From contig NZ_CP073078.1 of the NCBI RefSeq assembly GCF_018135625.1, positions 372,001 to 436,000 on the forward strand: a DNA stretch of 64,000 nucleotides. Direction: 5' to 3'. Every line of letters starts with the position of its first letter. Positions within the stretch are counted from its first letter, which is position 1. Shown piece by piece: positions 41,989-50,362 of this stretch. The notes under the pieces were generated by a model. That model saw only the letters and a program-made list of their open reading frames with translations. It did not search any database and was not told the origin of the DNA. Position numbers and translations under genes: made by a program. This stretch comes from Phenylobacterium montanum. Its GTDB lineage: Bacteria; Pseudomonadota; Alphaproteobacteria; Caulobacterales; Caulobacteraceae.

Positions 41989-42966
41989 TCAGGGCGCGTG
42001 GAGCGGGGGCGGCGCTTCGGGTTCGTGCGCCGGCGGCGGCATGGCCAGAGGCGGATCAGCCCGCTGCTCGAGGGTGGCGAGTGCCGATTTCGCCGCGCAG
42101 ATGATGAAACCCATCAGCCGGGTGGCGAACACCAGACGCAAGGGCGCCGCCGCCGGCGCCTGGAACAGGATCGCCCCGTCCGCTTCGCGGCGCACCCAGC
42201 CCTGGCGCTCGAAGTCGTCCAGCATCCTCATGATGTGGGCGCGCGAGACCCTCAGCTGGCGTGCGACGTGGGCGACGGACAGCCGGGCCGGCCCCCTGGG
42301 CGGGAAATGACCGTCGAAGGGCGCCGAGGTCAGCAGCATGTGGGTGAGCTGCGCGCCTGCATGGCGATGATAGAGCAGCCGGATGATGGGGGCCTCGGTG
42401 TCGGCGCGGCTGCTTGAAAGGAAGAAGCCGACGCCCTGGTGCCGCAGCCAGACCTCGAGCACGGCGTCGTCTTCCAGCGCGATGGCCACCGGCGCCGTCG
42501 CCGGCTCGATCAGGCTGGCGGCCTCCAGGGCCTGCTGCAACTGGATGCGGAACGCCCTCATCAGCGCGGGGGTGGCCGCATAGCGGCGAGCCTCTCCGCG
42601 TTGCGAGGGGACCGGGCGGACAAAGCCCAGGAACTGCAGGTAGAGCAGCATGGCGCGAGCCCGCCCCGGGCTGAGCAGCCCGCTAGCCGCGCACAGCTCC
42701 TTCAGCCGTGGCAGGGTCAGGCCGCCTGTGAGGTGCAGATAGGCGGCCCATACTCCCGACACGTAGCGGCCAAGGTCCTTGGCCAGGCCGTCGAAGGTCG
42801 CGTCGTGCTCCGCGGCGGCGATCATGCGCAGGGAAAGCTCGCGGCATGCCGCCGCGAAGTTCGGGTGGGCGAACACCCAGGCGTAGCGGTCATCCGGGAT
42901 CCGGTCGTCGATATCCCAGGCTCTCAGCGCCCGGATGTGCCCCGGCTCCGGCAACCCCGCCTCCAA
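41989..42966 (-). CDS. Uncharacterised protein with a C-terminal winged helix (possible regulator)
   Basis: 325 residues, cytoplasmic. A helical N-terminal half includes LKELCAASGLLSPGRARAML, which could be one helix-turn-helix, and a second candidate is RLSVAHVARQLRVSRAHIMR near residue 235, followed by MLDDFERQGWVRREADGAI as recognition helix and wing. Two winged helices in one chain with a proline-rich tail (PPPAHEPEAPPPLHAP) is unusual. I do not recognise a named family. It is next to the fused transporter gene on the same strand and might regulate it. Confidence 0.65.
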   Translation of the reverse strand: MEAGLPEPGHIRALRAWDIDDRIPDDRYAWVFAHPNFAAACRELSLRMIAAAEHDATFDGLAKDLGRYVSGVWAAYLHLTGGLTLPRLKELCAASGLLSPGRARAMLLYLQFLGFVRPVPSQRGEARRYAATPALMRAFRIQLQQALEAASLIEPATAPVAIALEDDAVLEVWLRHQGVGFFLSSSRADTEAPIIRLLYHRHAGAQLTHMLLTSAPFDGHFPPRGPARLSVAHVARQLRVSRAHIMRMLDDFERQGWVRREADGAILFQAPAAAPLRLVFATRLMGFIICAAKSALATLEQRADPPLAMPPPAHEPEAPPPLHAP

Positions 42967-43082
42967 TGCGCTTGGGCGACCCTCGCGTTCTGACGGGGCG
43001 CCGACGTCGCGAAACTAGGGAAACTGCGGCGCAGTCTTATGTCACGCCGAGCGCGCCGCAAGCGCAATCTCTACGGTCGCCT

Positions 43083-44891
43083 TCAGTGCGCGCCACGCTC
43101 CGTACGCGGACGGGTCATGCGGTCGAGGATGATGGCCAGCAGCACGATGGCGAAGCCGGCTTCGAAGCCCATGCCCACCTGCACCGTATTCAGCGCCCGA
43201 ACCACCGGCACGCCCAGGCCGCCGGCGCCGACCAGGGCGGCGATCACCACCATGGACAGGCTCAGCATGATGCACTGGGTGATCCCGGCGATGATGGTCG
43301 GCATGGCGCTGGGCAGCTCGACCTTGAACAGCAGCTGGGCCTTGGTGGCGCCGAACGCCTCGCCGGCCTCGATCAGCGGCCGGGGGGTCGAGGAGACCCC
43401 GAGATGGGTCAGGCGCACCGGGGCGGGCAGGGCGAAGATCACCGTCGAGATCAGGCCCGGCACCACGCCCAGGCCGAACAGCACCAGGGTCGGGATCAGA
43501 TAGACGAAGGTCGGCAGGGTCTGCATCAGGTCCAGCACCGGGTGCATGGCGTTGTAGAGCCAGGGCCGGTGCGCGGCGGCGACGCCCAGCGGCACCCCGA
43601 TCAGGGTCGAGATCAGGGCGGAGAAAAGGACCAGCGACAGGGTCTCCAGCATGGCGTCCCAATAGCCCTGGTTCATGATCAGGAGCAGGGCGAGGGCGAC
43701 GAAGACGGAGAGCGGGATCGAGCGCTGCAGGCCCCAGGCGAGGGCGGTCAGGGCCAGGATCAGGATCAGTGGCGGGACGTGCTTGAGCAGACCGGTCAGC
43801 CCGTCGACGGCGCCGTGCACGCCGCCGGAGATGGCGTCGAACACCCCGGCGCCATGGGCCTTGATCACCTCGACCAGGTCCGCCATCGCCGGCCCGATCG
43901 GGATCTTGTGCCCGGTGACCCAGGCGGCCAGGCCGCCGTGCGAGATCGGTCCCGCGGCGCCCAGCGCCTCCAGAGCCGGCCGGCCATCGAAGGTGGTCAC
44001 GCCTGAGACCCATCCCTTCAGGATCTCGGGATGCGCGGCGAGCCAGGCGACAGCGACGGCCTTGGGGTCCTGATGCCTGTCGGAGATGTCGCTCATCATC
44101 GCGTCTTCCTGAGCGACGGTGAACTGCAGGTTCTGCAGCAGGCGGCCGACATTGGGGCACTGGCGCAGATAGCCCGCGCGGACATTGGTGAACACCTGGG
44201 CCCCGCCGTAGTTCGGGCCGAAGGTGGAATCGCCGCCGGTCAGATAGCGCAGGTCGAAGCGCTGGTTCATGGGATGCGGCTCCCAGGCCAGGAACACGAT
44301 CGGCTGCTTGTCGCGCACCGCCCGTTCGACCTGGGACAGCATGCCCTGCTCGCTGGACTCGACCAGCTTGAAGGAGCCCAGCCCGTCGGTGTTGCTCTTG
44401 ATCAGGTCCAGGATGTGGTGGTTGCCGTCATTGCCGGGCTCGATGCCGTAGATCGAATTGTTCAGCTGCGGGGCGAAGCGGCGGATGTCGGAGAAATCGT
44501 GCAGGCCGGCGGCGTAGGTATAGGCCGGGACGGCCAGGGTGTATTTGGCGCCGTTGAGGTTGGCCCGCACCACCTCGACTGACCCGTCCTTGACGAAGGG
44601 GCCGCGGTCGGGCGCCTGGGACGGCATCCAGTTGCCCATGAAGACGTCGATGTCCTTGTTCTTCATGGCGGCGTAGGTGACCGGCACCGACAGCACGACG
44701 ATCTTGGGCTGATAGCCCAGGTCCTCGAGGATGACGCTGGTCAGGGCGGTGGTGGCGGTGACGTCGGTCCAGCCGATGTCGGCCAGGCGCACCGCCTGGC
44801 ACTGGGCGCCATCGGCGCGCGCGGCGCCGGCCATGGCCAGCAGCAGGCCGAACGCCAGGAACAGACGGTGCAGGAACGCCGGTCGCTTCAT
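43083..44891 (-). CDS. Choline/betaine ABC transporter: substrate-binding protein fused to permease
   Basis: A 602-residue fusion. A signal peptide (ending AGAARADG) leads into a ChoX/OpuAC-like binding domain (residues ~30-305; CQAVRLADIGWTDVTATT, IDVFMGNWMP, YGIEPGNDGNHHI), with aromatic residues typical of a quaternary-amine cage. From about 365 to the end is a ProW/ChoW permease with about six helices and the EAA loop EAGEAFGATKAQLLFKVELP. Both halves are complete, so this is a true fusion. The partner ATPase is probably the one at 36808-38061, 5 kb away on the same strand. The solute is inferred as choline or betaine. Confidence 0.9.
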   Translation of the reverse strand: MKRPAFLHRLFLAFGLLLAMAGAARADGAQCQAVRLADIGWTDVTATTALTSVILEDLGYQPKIVVLSVPVTYAAMKNKDIDVFMGNWMPSQAPDRGPFVKDGSVEVVRANLNGAKYTLAVPAYTYAAGLHDFSDIRRFAPQLNNSIYGIEPGNDGNHHILDLIKSNTDGLGSFKLVESSEQGMLSQVERAVRDKQPIVFLAWEPHPMNQRFDLRYLTGGDSTFGPNYGGAQVFTNVRAGYLRQCPNVGRLLQNLQFTVAQEDAMMSDISDRHQDPKAVAVAWLAAHPEILKGWVSGVTTFDGRPALEALGAAGPISHGGLAAWVTGHKIPIGPAMADLVEVIKAHGAGVFDAISGGVHGAVDGLTGLLKHVPPLILILALTALAWGLQRSIPLSVFVALALLLIMNQGYWDAMLETLSLVLFSALISTLIGVPLGVAAAHRPWLYNAMHPVLDLMQTLPTFVYLIPTLVLFGLGVVPGLISTVIFALPAPVRLTHLGVSSTPRPLIEAGEAFGATKAQLLFKVELPSAMPTIIAGITQCIMLSLSMVVIAALVGAGGLGVPVVRALNTVQVGMGFEAGFAIVLLAIILDRMTRPRTERGAH

Positions 44892-45258
44892 CGAGCGTCT
44901 TCTCCCATCCTGCTAAACGAGGATTCAATCTCTACACTGACGCGGGGCGCTCGCATTCGCAAGGCGCCAATTCACTGACCACGAAGCCCGAGATATTCCT
45001 GCGCGGCGCCCTGAATTTGCACGCATCGAGCCGTGAGCACTTGCATTGAATCGTCGTTCAAACGGCTTCGCCGCCCGGCCCGTTCGCCAAACCGGCTTTT
45101 CGCAGGGCTGTTGATCCAGGTTAGCCGCCGGCAGGCATCCAGGCCAGTTCGGGCTAACCTGCGTCAATACCCCTCTCCATCCCGAAAGTAATTGAAACGG
45201 GTCTCGATCAGAAGCCTGTCGTCTTGGCGTCCGGCCGTTCAATGCAAGGGGATTGACT
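44892..45258. other. Divergent promoter region between the amine transporter and ompW
   Basis: 367 bases between two divergently transcribed genes. I see no gene on either strand. It should hold both promoters, but no perfect -35/-10 pair was recognised. AGGGG at 45247-45251 is the ompW ribosome binding site. Confidence 0.5.
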
Positions 45259-45906
45259 GTGAAGAATAGCCTTTATCTGGCGGCCGGAGCAGCCGCGTTG
45301 TTCGTCTGCACCGCGGCCTATGCGGACGACTATACGCCCAGCAAGGCCGGCAGTTGGATCGTCGATCTGCGTGGTACAGGGGTGCTGCCGGCCAATACTG
45401 ACGCTATCAAGACCGCCGCCGGCGCGGACACGGGCCTGAAGACCCATATCAGCGATTCCTACGTGCCGACCCTCGGGATCACCTATTTCATCACCGATCA
45501 CATCTCGACCGAGCTTGTCCTTGGGACGAGCCATCACAAGATCAAGGCCGTCGGCCCGGGGGTCGACCTCGAGGTGCGCGACGCCTGGGTGCTGCCGCCG
45601 ATCTTGACCGTGCAATACCGCCCGGCGCCCGCTTCGCGCCTGAACCCATACCTGGGCGCCGGCCTGAACTACATGTGGTTCTACGCCGGCTCCGGAAAGA
45701 ACGGCTTCTCGGTCAAGGTGCCCAACGGCGTGGGCTATGCCGTGCAGGGCGGCGCCGACATCGCGCTGAAGGGCCCCTGGACGCTGAACGTCGACGTCAA
45801 GAAGGTGTTCTTCGAGACCGACGCCAAGGTCAACGGCGGGGCCCTCTATTCCCACGTCCACCTGGATCCGATCGTCGCCTCGGTCGGGATCGGGCGAAAG
45901 TTCTGA
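45259..45906 (+). CDS. ompW: OmpW family outer membrane protein
   Basis: 215 residues from a GTG start 7 bases after AGGGG; an in-frame TTG at 45253 is too close to it. Signal peptide to about YADD. The mature protein shows amphipathic strands (WIVDLRGTGVLPA, VPTLGITYFITDHISTELVLG, LNPYLGAGLNYMWFY, VNVDVKKVFF-type) and ends in aromatic Phe (VGIGRKF), the signature for outer-membrane insertion. OmpW is an 8-stranded barrel moving hydrophobic molecules and is often induced without oxygen in enterobacteria. The neighbouring Fnr-type regulator is consistent with that. Confidence 0.93.
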   Translation: MKNSLYLAAGAAALFVCTAAYADDYTPSKAGSWIVDLRGTGVLPANTDAIKTAAGADTGLKTHISDSYVPTLGITYFITDHISTELVLGTSHHKIKAVGPGVDLEVRDAWVLPPILTVQYRPAPASRLNPYLGAGLNYMWFYAGSGKNGFSVKVPNGVGYAVQGGADIALKGPWTLNVDVKKVFFETDAKVNGGALYSHVHLDPIVASVGIGRKF

Positions 45907-45922
45907 CGGCGCGTCGCTGAAC

Positions 45923-45943
45923 GGCGCCCCGCCCTGGGGCGCC
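45923..45943 (+). terminator. Hairpin after ompW
   Basis: A perfect 8-base GC stem (GGCGCCCC at 45923-45930 with 45936-45943) and 5-base loop, 17 bases after the ompW stop. There is no T run. It separates ompW from the FNR-like box and regulator gene downstream. Confidence 0.5.
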
Positions 45944-45954
45944 GCGCTTCGCAA

Positions 45955-45968
45955 TTGATCTGGGTCAA
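45955..45968 (+). promoter_or_regulatory. FNR/FixK-like box upstream of the Fnr-type regulator
   Basis: TTGATCTGGGTCAA matches the FNR/FixK consensus TTGAT-N4-ATCAA at all but one position. Its centre (45961.5) is 41.5 bases before the regulator's ATG at 46003. If it acts as a class II activator site, transcription would begin at the start codon, giving a leaderless message; no Shine-Dalgarno is present there. Confidence 0.65.
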
Positions 45969-46002
45969 GGGCGAGTCGCTCGGCAAGGGCGAGCTTGTCG
46001 GC

Positions 46003-46794
46003 ATGACCCAGACCGAACCGTTGCTCGCCCATACCTCGAACTGCGTCTATTGCGCGGCCAGGCCGCTCGGCGTCTGCGGCGCGCTCGGCGACGGCGAAGC
46101 CTTCCGCGAGCTTCGCGATTCCCGCCGGGCGGTGCGCATCCTCGACGCCGGCCTGCCGATCTATCGCCAGGGCGATCCGTCCGGCGACCTGTTCAACCTC
46201 GTCACCGGCTGGGTCGTGCAATACCAGGACCTGGAGGACGGCCGTCGCCAGATTCTGCGTTTCCTGGTCCCAGGGGCCCTGTTCGGCTACGAGCCGACCG
46301 GGGTGAAGGGCATGTGCCACGGGGCCGAGGCCCTGACCAACGCCAGCCTCTGTGTCGTGCCCGCCGCGCGGATGACCGAGCTGCGTCACAGGCATCCGGC
46401 GTTCAACGAGCGGTTCGTGTGGATGCTGGAGCGGGACAGCCATCTGGCCTTTGACCATATGATGTCGCTGGGCCAACGCGACGCGCGCGAGCGGGTCGCG
46501 CATCTCCTGCTGGAGTTGGCCGTACGCTCGACCGGGCGGTTGCCCGCGGCGCGGGGTGAGGTGTTCAAGATCCCGCTGAACCAGCCCCTGATCGCTGAAG
46601 CCACCGGGCTGACCTCGATCCATGTCAACCGCATGCTGCGCAAGCTGCGGGAGGACGATATCCTCGATTTCCACCACGGGCGGCTGACTGTGTTCGACCC
46701 CGAAAGGCTGGTGGAGCTGGCCGGAGTTTCGGAGGCCATGCTGGCGCTTTGGAGCCGTGCGTCCCAACCGATGGACGAGGCGCTGAGCGCCTGA
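46003..46794 (+). CDS. Crp/Fnr family regulator with FNR-type cysteine cluster
   Basis: 263 residues. The N-terminus has Cys14, Cys17 and Cys25 (CX2CX7C), with Cys105 in VKGMCHG, the four-cysteine arrangement that holds an oxygen-labile 4Fe-4S cluster in FNR. The cyclic-nucleotide-like barrel follows, then a Crp-type HTH (PLIAEATGLTSIHVNRMLRK). The recognition helix reads HVNR, not the E-x-x-S-R of classical FNR, so DNA specificity may differ. An in-frame TTG at 45955 would lie inside the FNR-like box, so the ATG at 46003 is preferred. Stops of this gene and the convergent stress-protein gene abut. Confidence 0.9.
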   Translation: MTQTEPLLAHTSNCVYCAARPLGVCGALGDGEAFRELRDSRRAVRILDAGLPIYRQGDPSGDLFNLVTGWVVQYQDLEDGRRQILRFLVPGALFGYEPTGVKGMCHGAEALTNASLCVVPAARMTELRHRHPAFNERFVWMLERDSHLAFDHMMSLGQRDARERVAHLLLELAVRSTGRLPAARGEVFKIPLNQPLIAEATGLTSIHVNRMLRKLREDDILDFHHGRLTVFDPERLVELAGVSEAMLALWSRASQPMDEALSA

Positions 46795-47553
46795 TCAGGC
46801 GGCGATGAGCGCAGCCGGGCCGGCGCCCTTCCGTACACGGCCGAGGCCCCGGCGGGGCGCGCCGGAGATTTCCCGCCAGGCTCCCAGGTCCATCACCAGA
46901 AGGTCCGCGCCGCAGGCCGCAGCCGCTTCGAGCGCGGCGCGGGCGGCGCTGGCCGTGCATCGGCGGATCATCACCGGCATCAGGCCCTGGGCGCTCAGGT
47001 GCTGCTCCAGGGCGCTGTCGCAAGCGCCCAGGTCGGCGGCGTTGGGGGCGGCCTGCACCACCCACAGCGCATCGGCCGCCTTCAGGATCGGCATGGCGGC
47101 GGCCAGCGCGCGCCAAGCCTCTGGACCCTCGCGCCAGGCGACGAGCACACAGCGGCCGATGGTCTTGCTGGCGTTTGGCGGCAGGACCAGAACCGGCCGG
47201 CCGCTGGCCGTCGCCAGGCGGCAGTGGCCGAGGTCCGTGGCGGCCGCGTCAGCGCCGGATGGATCGAGTGGGGCGATGATCAGGTCGGCCGCCCGCGCCC
47301 GCTCCAAAAAGTCGCTCTGGCCGTCGCCGGAAAGCTGTGTCCAGTCGGCGTCGGCGCCCTGGTGCGACGCGGCTTCGAAGAACGACTTGCGCGCCACGAC
47401 GTCGCGTCTGGACCGGCCGGCGGGCGCGGCGACATAGAGGCCGTGCAGCCTGGCGTCCAGCCGCCTGGCCAATTCAGCCGCGACGGCGATGCGGCCCGTT
47501 TCGCGCGCCGCCGACCCGACCGGGATGACGATGTCCGCATAGCCCATGGCCAA
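46795..47553 (-). CDS. Universal stress protein family
   Basis: 252 residues with a TTG start 9 bases after GGAGG (an ATG two codons later, at 47547, is possible but further than usual). Two UspA-type halves: the first VIPVGSAARETGRIAVAAELARRL, with GRPVLVLPP in the middle; the second GRCVLVAWREGPEAWRALAAAMP, then DLLVMDLGAWR. The classical ATP-binding G-2x-G-9x-G(S/T) motif is degenerate at the C-terminus (GAPRRGLGRVRKGAGPAAL), so ATP binding is uncertain. An FNR-like box lies about 74 bases upstream, fitting the known induction of Usp genes by low oxygen. Confidence 0.85.
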   Translation of the reverse strand: MAMGYADIVIPVGSAARETGRIAVAAELARRLDARLHGLYVAAPAGRSRRDVVARKSFFEAASHQGADADWTQLSGDGQSDFLERARAADLIIAPLDPSGADAAATDLGHCRLATASGRPVLVLPPNASKTIGRCVLVAWREGPEAWRALAAAMPILKAADALWVVQAAPNAADLGACDSALEQHLSAQGLMPVMIRRCTASAARAALEAAAACGADLLVMDLGAWREISGAPRRGLGRVRKGAGPAALIAA

Positions 47554-47626
47554 GTTCGTTGTCCTCCGGCCGCGAGCGCTCGAACCCGCGACCTGGACAT
47601 GGTCGGTTCATGCGGCCCTTGGCGGC

Positions 47627-47640
47627 TTGACCTAGATCAG
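47627..47640 (-). promoter_or_regulatory. FNR/FixK-like box upstream of the universal stress protein gene
   Basis: TTGACCTAGATCAG (plus-strand reading) has two differences from TTGAT-N4-ATCAA. Its centre is 80 bases before the stress-protein start; a class II arrangement would put the transcription start near 47592, with a ~39-base leader containing the GGAGG. Confidence 0.5.
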
Positions 47641-47659
47641 CGGCCGGGCTCGGCCGGCT

Positions 47660-50200
47660 TCACGCCTCGGCGGCGAGGTCGGCCGATCTCAAGGCCGCGC
47701 GAGGCCGGGTGCGGGCGAGGGCCCAGGCTTCGGCCAGGTCCACCGCCCGGGAAAGACCGATGCCGATCAGGCAGCAGAGCGCGATGGCCGGCAGGGCGAG
47801 GGCCAGCGGAATGCGGCCGTGCAGCGCGGACCTCAGGGCGTGAACCACCATGCCGTGGGACAGGTAGATGTAGAGGCTTGCCGCCGCCGTCATCGAGACG
47901 ACCTGGGTCAGCTTCCACCCCAGGGTGACCCGGCGCACGAACAGCAACAGGGTCAGGGCCGCCAGGGTCACCGGCGCGGCGAACTCGATCCCGGGGCGTT
48001 CGAAGGCGAACAGGGCGCCGGCGCCCAGGGCCAGCAAAAGAAGCCTGCGGCCCGTCGTTCGCGCCTGGGGGATCGCCCAGCCGAAGGCGAACAGGTAGCC
48101 CAGGGTGAAGGGCGTGTGGTCGAAGAAGACAGGAAGGCTCATGTTGAGCCGCGCCACCGAGCCTGCGATCAGGGTGACCAGGACAAGTCCGAGCGCAAAG
48201 GGCCAGGGGTGTTTGGCCCCGAGCCGCCTGAGGCCGGGCGCCAGCATCATCAGGCTGGCGGCCAGGATCAGCCAGACATAGGTCTCGATGTACCAGAACA
48301 CCGTGGTCCGCAGCGGGTCGGGCGTCGCCGCCGAGGCGCTGAAATTGCTCACCAGCAGGTATTGCGGCAGGAACACGCCGTGCTGCAGCACGAAATAGGC
48401 GCTGATGATCAGGAAGTAGGGCGCCAGCACCTTGACCAGCAGCGGCTCCAGCACCGACCAGAGCTGGCCCTGGGCCAGTTTCGGAACCTGGAAACGGGAG
48501 AAGTTCATGCCGGCGATCAGCAGCAGGCTGTAGGCGCCGCCGCCGACGGCGCTGTTGGTCACGTGGTGCATGACCACCATGACGATCGCCACGGCGCGGG
48601 CCAGCACGTCGGAATCGATCGCCATCCGCCGCTGAGGCCAGGATTGCGAGGCGCCTTCCAGCTCGGCCAGGCTCATGGTCTCCCAGTTTTCCGGGCAGCG
48701 GCCGAGGTGCTCTTCCAGCACCAGCCAGGCGCGGACATAGTTCAGCGAGTCTCCGCCCAGGCTGATGAAGCTGTCTTCGTCGCGGACCTGGCGCACGCCG
48801 AGCACGGCCGCCAGGGCTGGGCGTAGGCCGCCGGTCCGCGCCTGCGCGGCTTCGCCCGCATCCCGCGCCTGGCGCAGGATGGCGGCATAGTCGGTCTTGC
48901 CGGAGGACAGGCGCGGGATCGTCGGCAGGGCCAGGACCAGGAACGCCGCCTTTGGCAGGTGCAACTGGTTCAGCAAGAGGTCGGTGGCGGCCTGGGTGTC
49001 GCTCGCGGCGCAGGCCACGGCCAGGCCTTCGTCGTCGGCGGCGACCGCGGCGGCCAGGCCGGCTTGGGCCAGGCGGGCCTCGATCTCGTCCAGGCTGATG
49101 CGCAGGCCGAACACCTTGGAGATGCGGCTGAGGCGCCCGGTGATCTGGAAATAGCCGGCGTCGTTGACGCGGGCGATGTCGCCGGTGCGCAATTCGGCCG
49201 TCTCCGCCCCGCGGGTCAGGTCGGCGCGCCCTTCGGCGTAGCCCATCATCACGTTGGGCCCGGCATAGACCAGTTCGCCCTGCTCGCCGTCGCCGATCGG
49301 CTCTATGCGCAGCCGTCCGCCCGGCACGGCGCGGCCGATGCAGTCCGGATGGCGCTCGATGTCTTCGGCCGGCACATAGGCGATCCGGGGCGCGGCCTCG
49401 GTCTGGCCGTACATGACGAAGAAGCGCTTGCCGGCCTTGCGGAGCTGGGTGGCCCAGGCGAGCACCTGGTCGGCCGGCAGCCGCCCGCCGGCCTGGGTCA
49501 CATAGCGCAGGCTGGGGTGGGCGGCGGGCTCGAAGCCCGAGCCGCGCAGAAGGTCGAAAATGTGCGGCACGCCGGCGAAGCTGGACGCGCCGTCGCGATC
49601 CAGGATCTGGGCGAAGGCCGGATCGGTGACCGAGCCGTCGAACAGGGCCAGCCGGGCGCCGGCCAGCAGGTGCGAGTGGATCACCGACAGGCCGTAGGAA
49701 TAGGCCGGGGGCAGGGTGGTGATCGCCGTCTCGTCGGGGCCGATGCCCAGATAGTCGATGATCGAGCGGGCGTTGGCCGCCAGGTTGCCGTGCGACAGCC
49801 GCACCAGCTTGGGCGAACCGGTCGAGCCCGAGGTGGACAGCAGGACCGCGAGGTCGGGGTGCAGCTCGGTCGCCGCCTCGGCCGCCGGCTTCTGGGTCCA
49901 GGCGCCGGCCCGGAACACGGCCTCCGGGCGGAAGGTGCGGACGATCGGGGCCTCGTCACTGGCGCCGCCCGGTGTCGTCAGGATGACGGCGTGGCCTGCA
50001 CGGATCGCGCCGACATAGGCGGCGAGCGGCGTCAGGCGGTTGGCGATCTCGATCGCCACCAGCCTGCGACGCGCGCCCAGCGGCTCGACGAGGGATGCGG
50101 CCCGGGCGAGCAACGCCGCATAGGTGACGGGGCGTCCCTCTTCATCGATGACCGCAATGGCGTCGCCATACTGGTCGAGACAGTCGAATAGCGTCTTCAT
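47660..50200 (-). CDS. Adenylation domain, carrier domain and acyltransferase-3 membrane domain in one chain
   Basis: 846 residues. Residues 1-~450 are an ANL adenylating enzyme: LLSTSGSTGSPKLVRLSHGN (A3), YGQTEAAPR (A5), RTGDIARVNDAGYFQITGR (A7-A8) and the C-terminal Lys in RLSSGKTDY. A carrier domain follows with phosphopantetheine Ser485 in SLGGDSL. From ~525 there are about ten transmembrane helices starting RAVAIVMVVMHHVTN, an acyltransferase-3 (OafA-like) domain with its His. The chain could activate a carboxylic acid, load it on its own carrier and transfer it to a membrane-associated acceptor. GGGGGG before the ATG at 50200 sets the start. No other NRPS genes are nearby. Confidence 0.85.
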   Translation of the reverse strand: MKTLFDCLDQYGDAIAVIDEEGRPVTYAALLARAASLVEPLGARRRLVAIEIANRLTPLAAYVGAIRAGHAVILTTPGGASDEAPIVRTFRPEAVFRAGAWTQKPAAEAATELHPDLAVLLSTSGSTGSPKLVRLSHGNLAANARSIIDYLGIGPDETAITTLPPAYSYGLSVIHSHLLAGARLALFDGSVTDPAFAQILDRDGASSFAGVPHIFDLLRGSGFEPAAHPSLRYVTQAGGRLPADQVLAWATQLRKAGKRFFVMYGQTEAAPRIAYVPAEDIERHPDCIGRAVPGGRLRIEPIGDGEQGELVYAGPNVMMGYAEGRADLTRGAETAELRTGDIARVNDAGYFQITGRLSRISKVFGLRISLDEIEARLAQAGLAAAVAADDEGLAVACAASDTQAATDLLLNQLHLPKAAFLVLALPTIPRLSSGKTDYAAILRQARDAGEAAQARTGGLRPALAAVLGVRQVRDEDSFISLGGDSLNYVRAWLVLEEHLGRCPENWETMSLAELEGASQSWPQRRMAIDSDVLARAVAIVMVVMHHVTNSAVGGGAYSLLLIAGMNFSRFQVPKLAQGQLWSVLEPLLVKVLAPYFLIISAYFVLQHGVFLPQYLLVSNFSASAATPDPLRTTVFWYIETYVWLILAASLMMLAPGLRRLGAKHPWPFALGLVLVTLIAGSVARLNMSLPVFFDHTPFTLGYLFAFGWAIPQARTTGRRLLLLALGAGALFAFERPGIEFAAPVTLAALTLLLFVRRVTLGWKLTQVVSMTAAASLYIYLSHGMVVHALRSALHGRIPLALALPAIALCCLIGIGLSRAVDLAEAWALARTRPRAALRSADLAAEA

Positions 50201-50362
50201 ACCCCCCGGCGCCTTCGATCCGATCCAGGACAACACAAGCCTGCTGCAGGCCAACCCCATGGCCTGCAAGTCCCGGACCAATCCCCTCGACCTATAACCT
50301 GAACCATGGCCGCTGGTCTCGGGGAATACGATCCTGGAGATCGCCTACCGGCGGCGGAAGCC

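Noticed and set aside
45100-45130. TTGATCCAGG considered as an FNR box for ompW
   Set aside because: The second half-site (GTTAG) has too many differences from ATCAA.
48959-50191. Plus-strand open frame (410 codons) opposite the adenylation domain
   Set aside because: Antisense to intact A-domain motifs; no independent coding signal.
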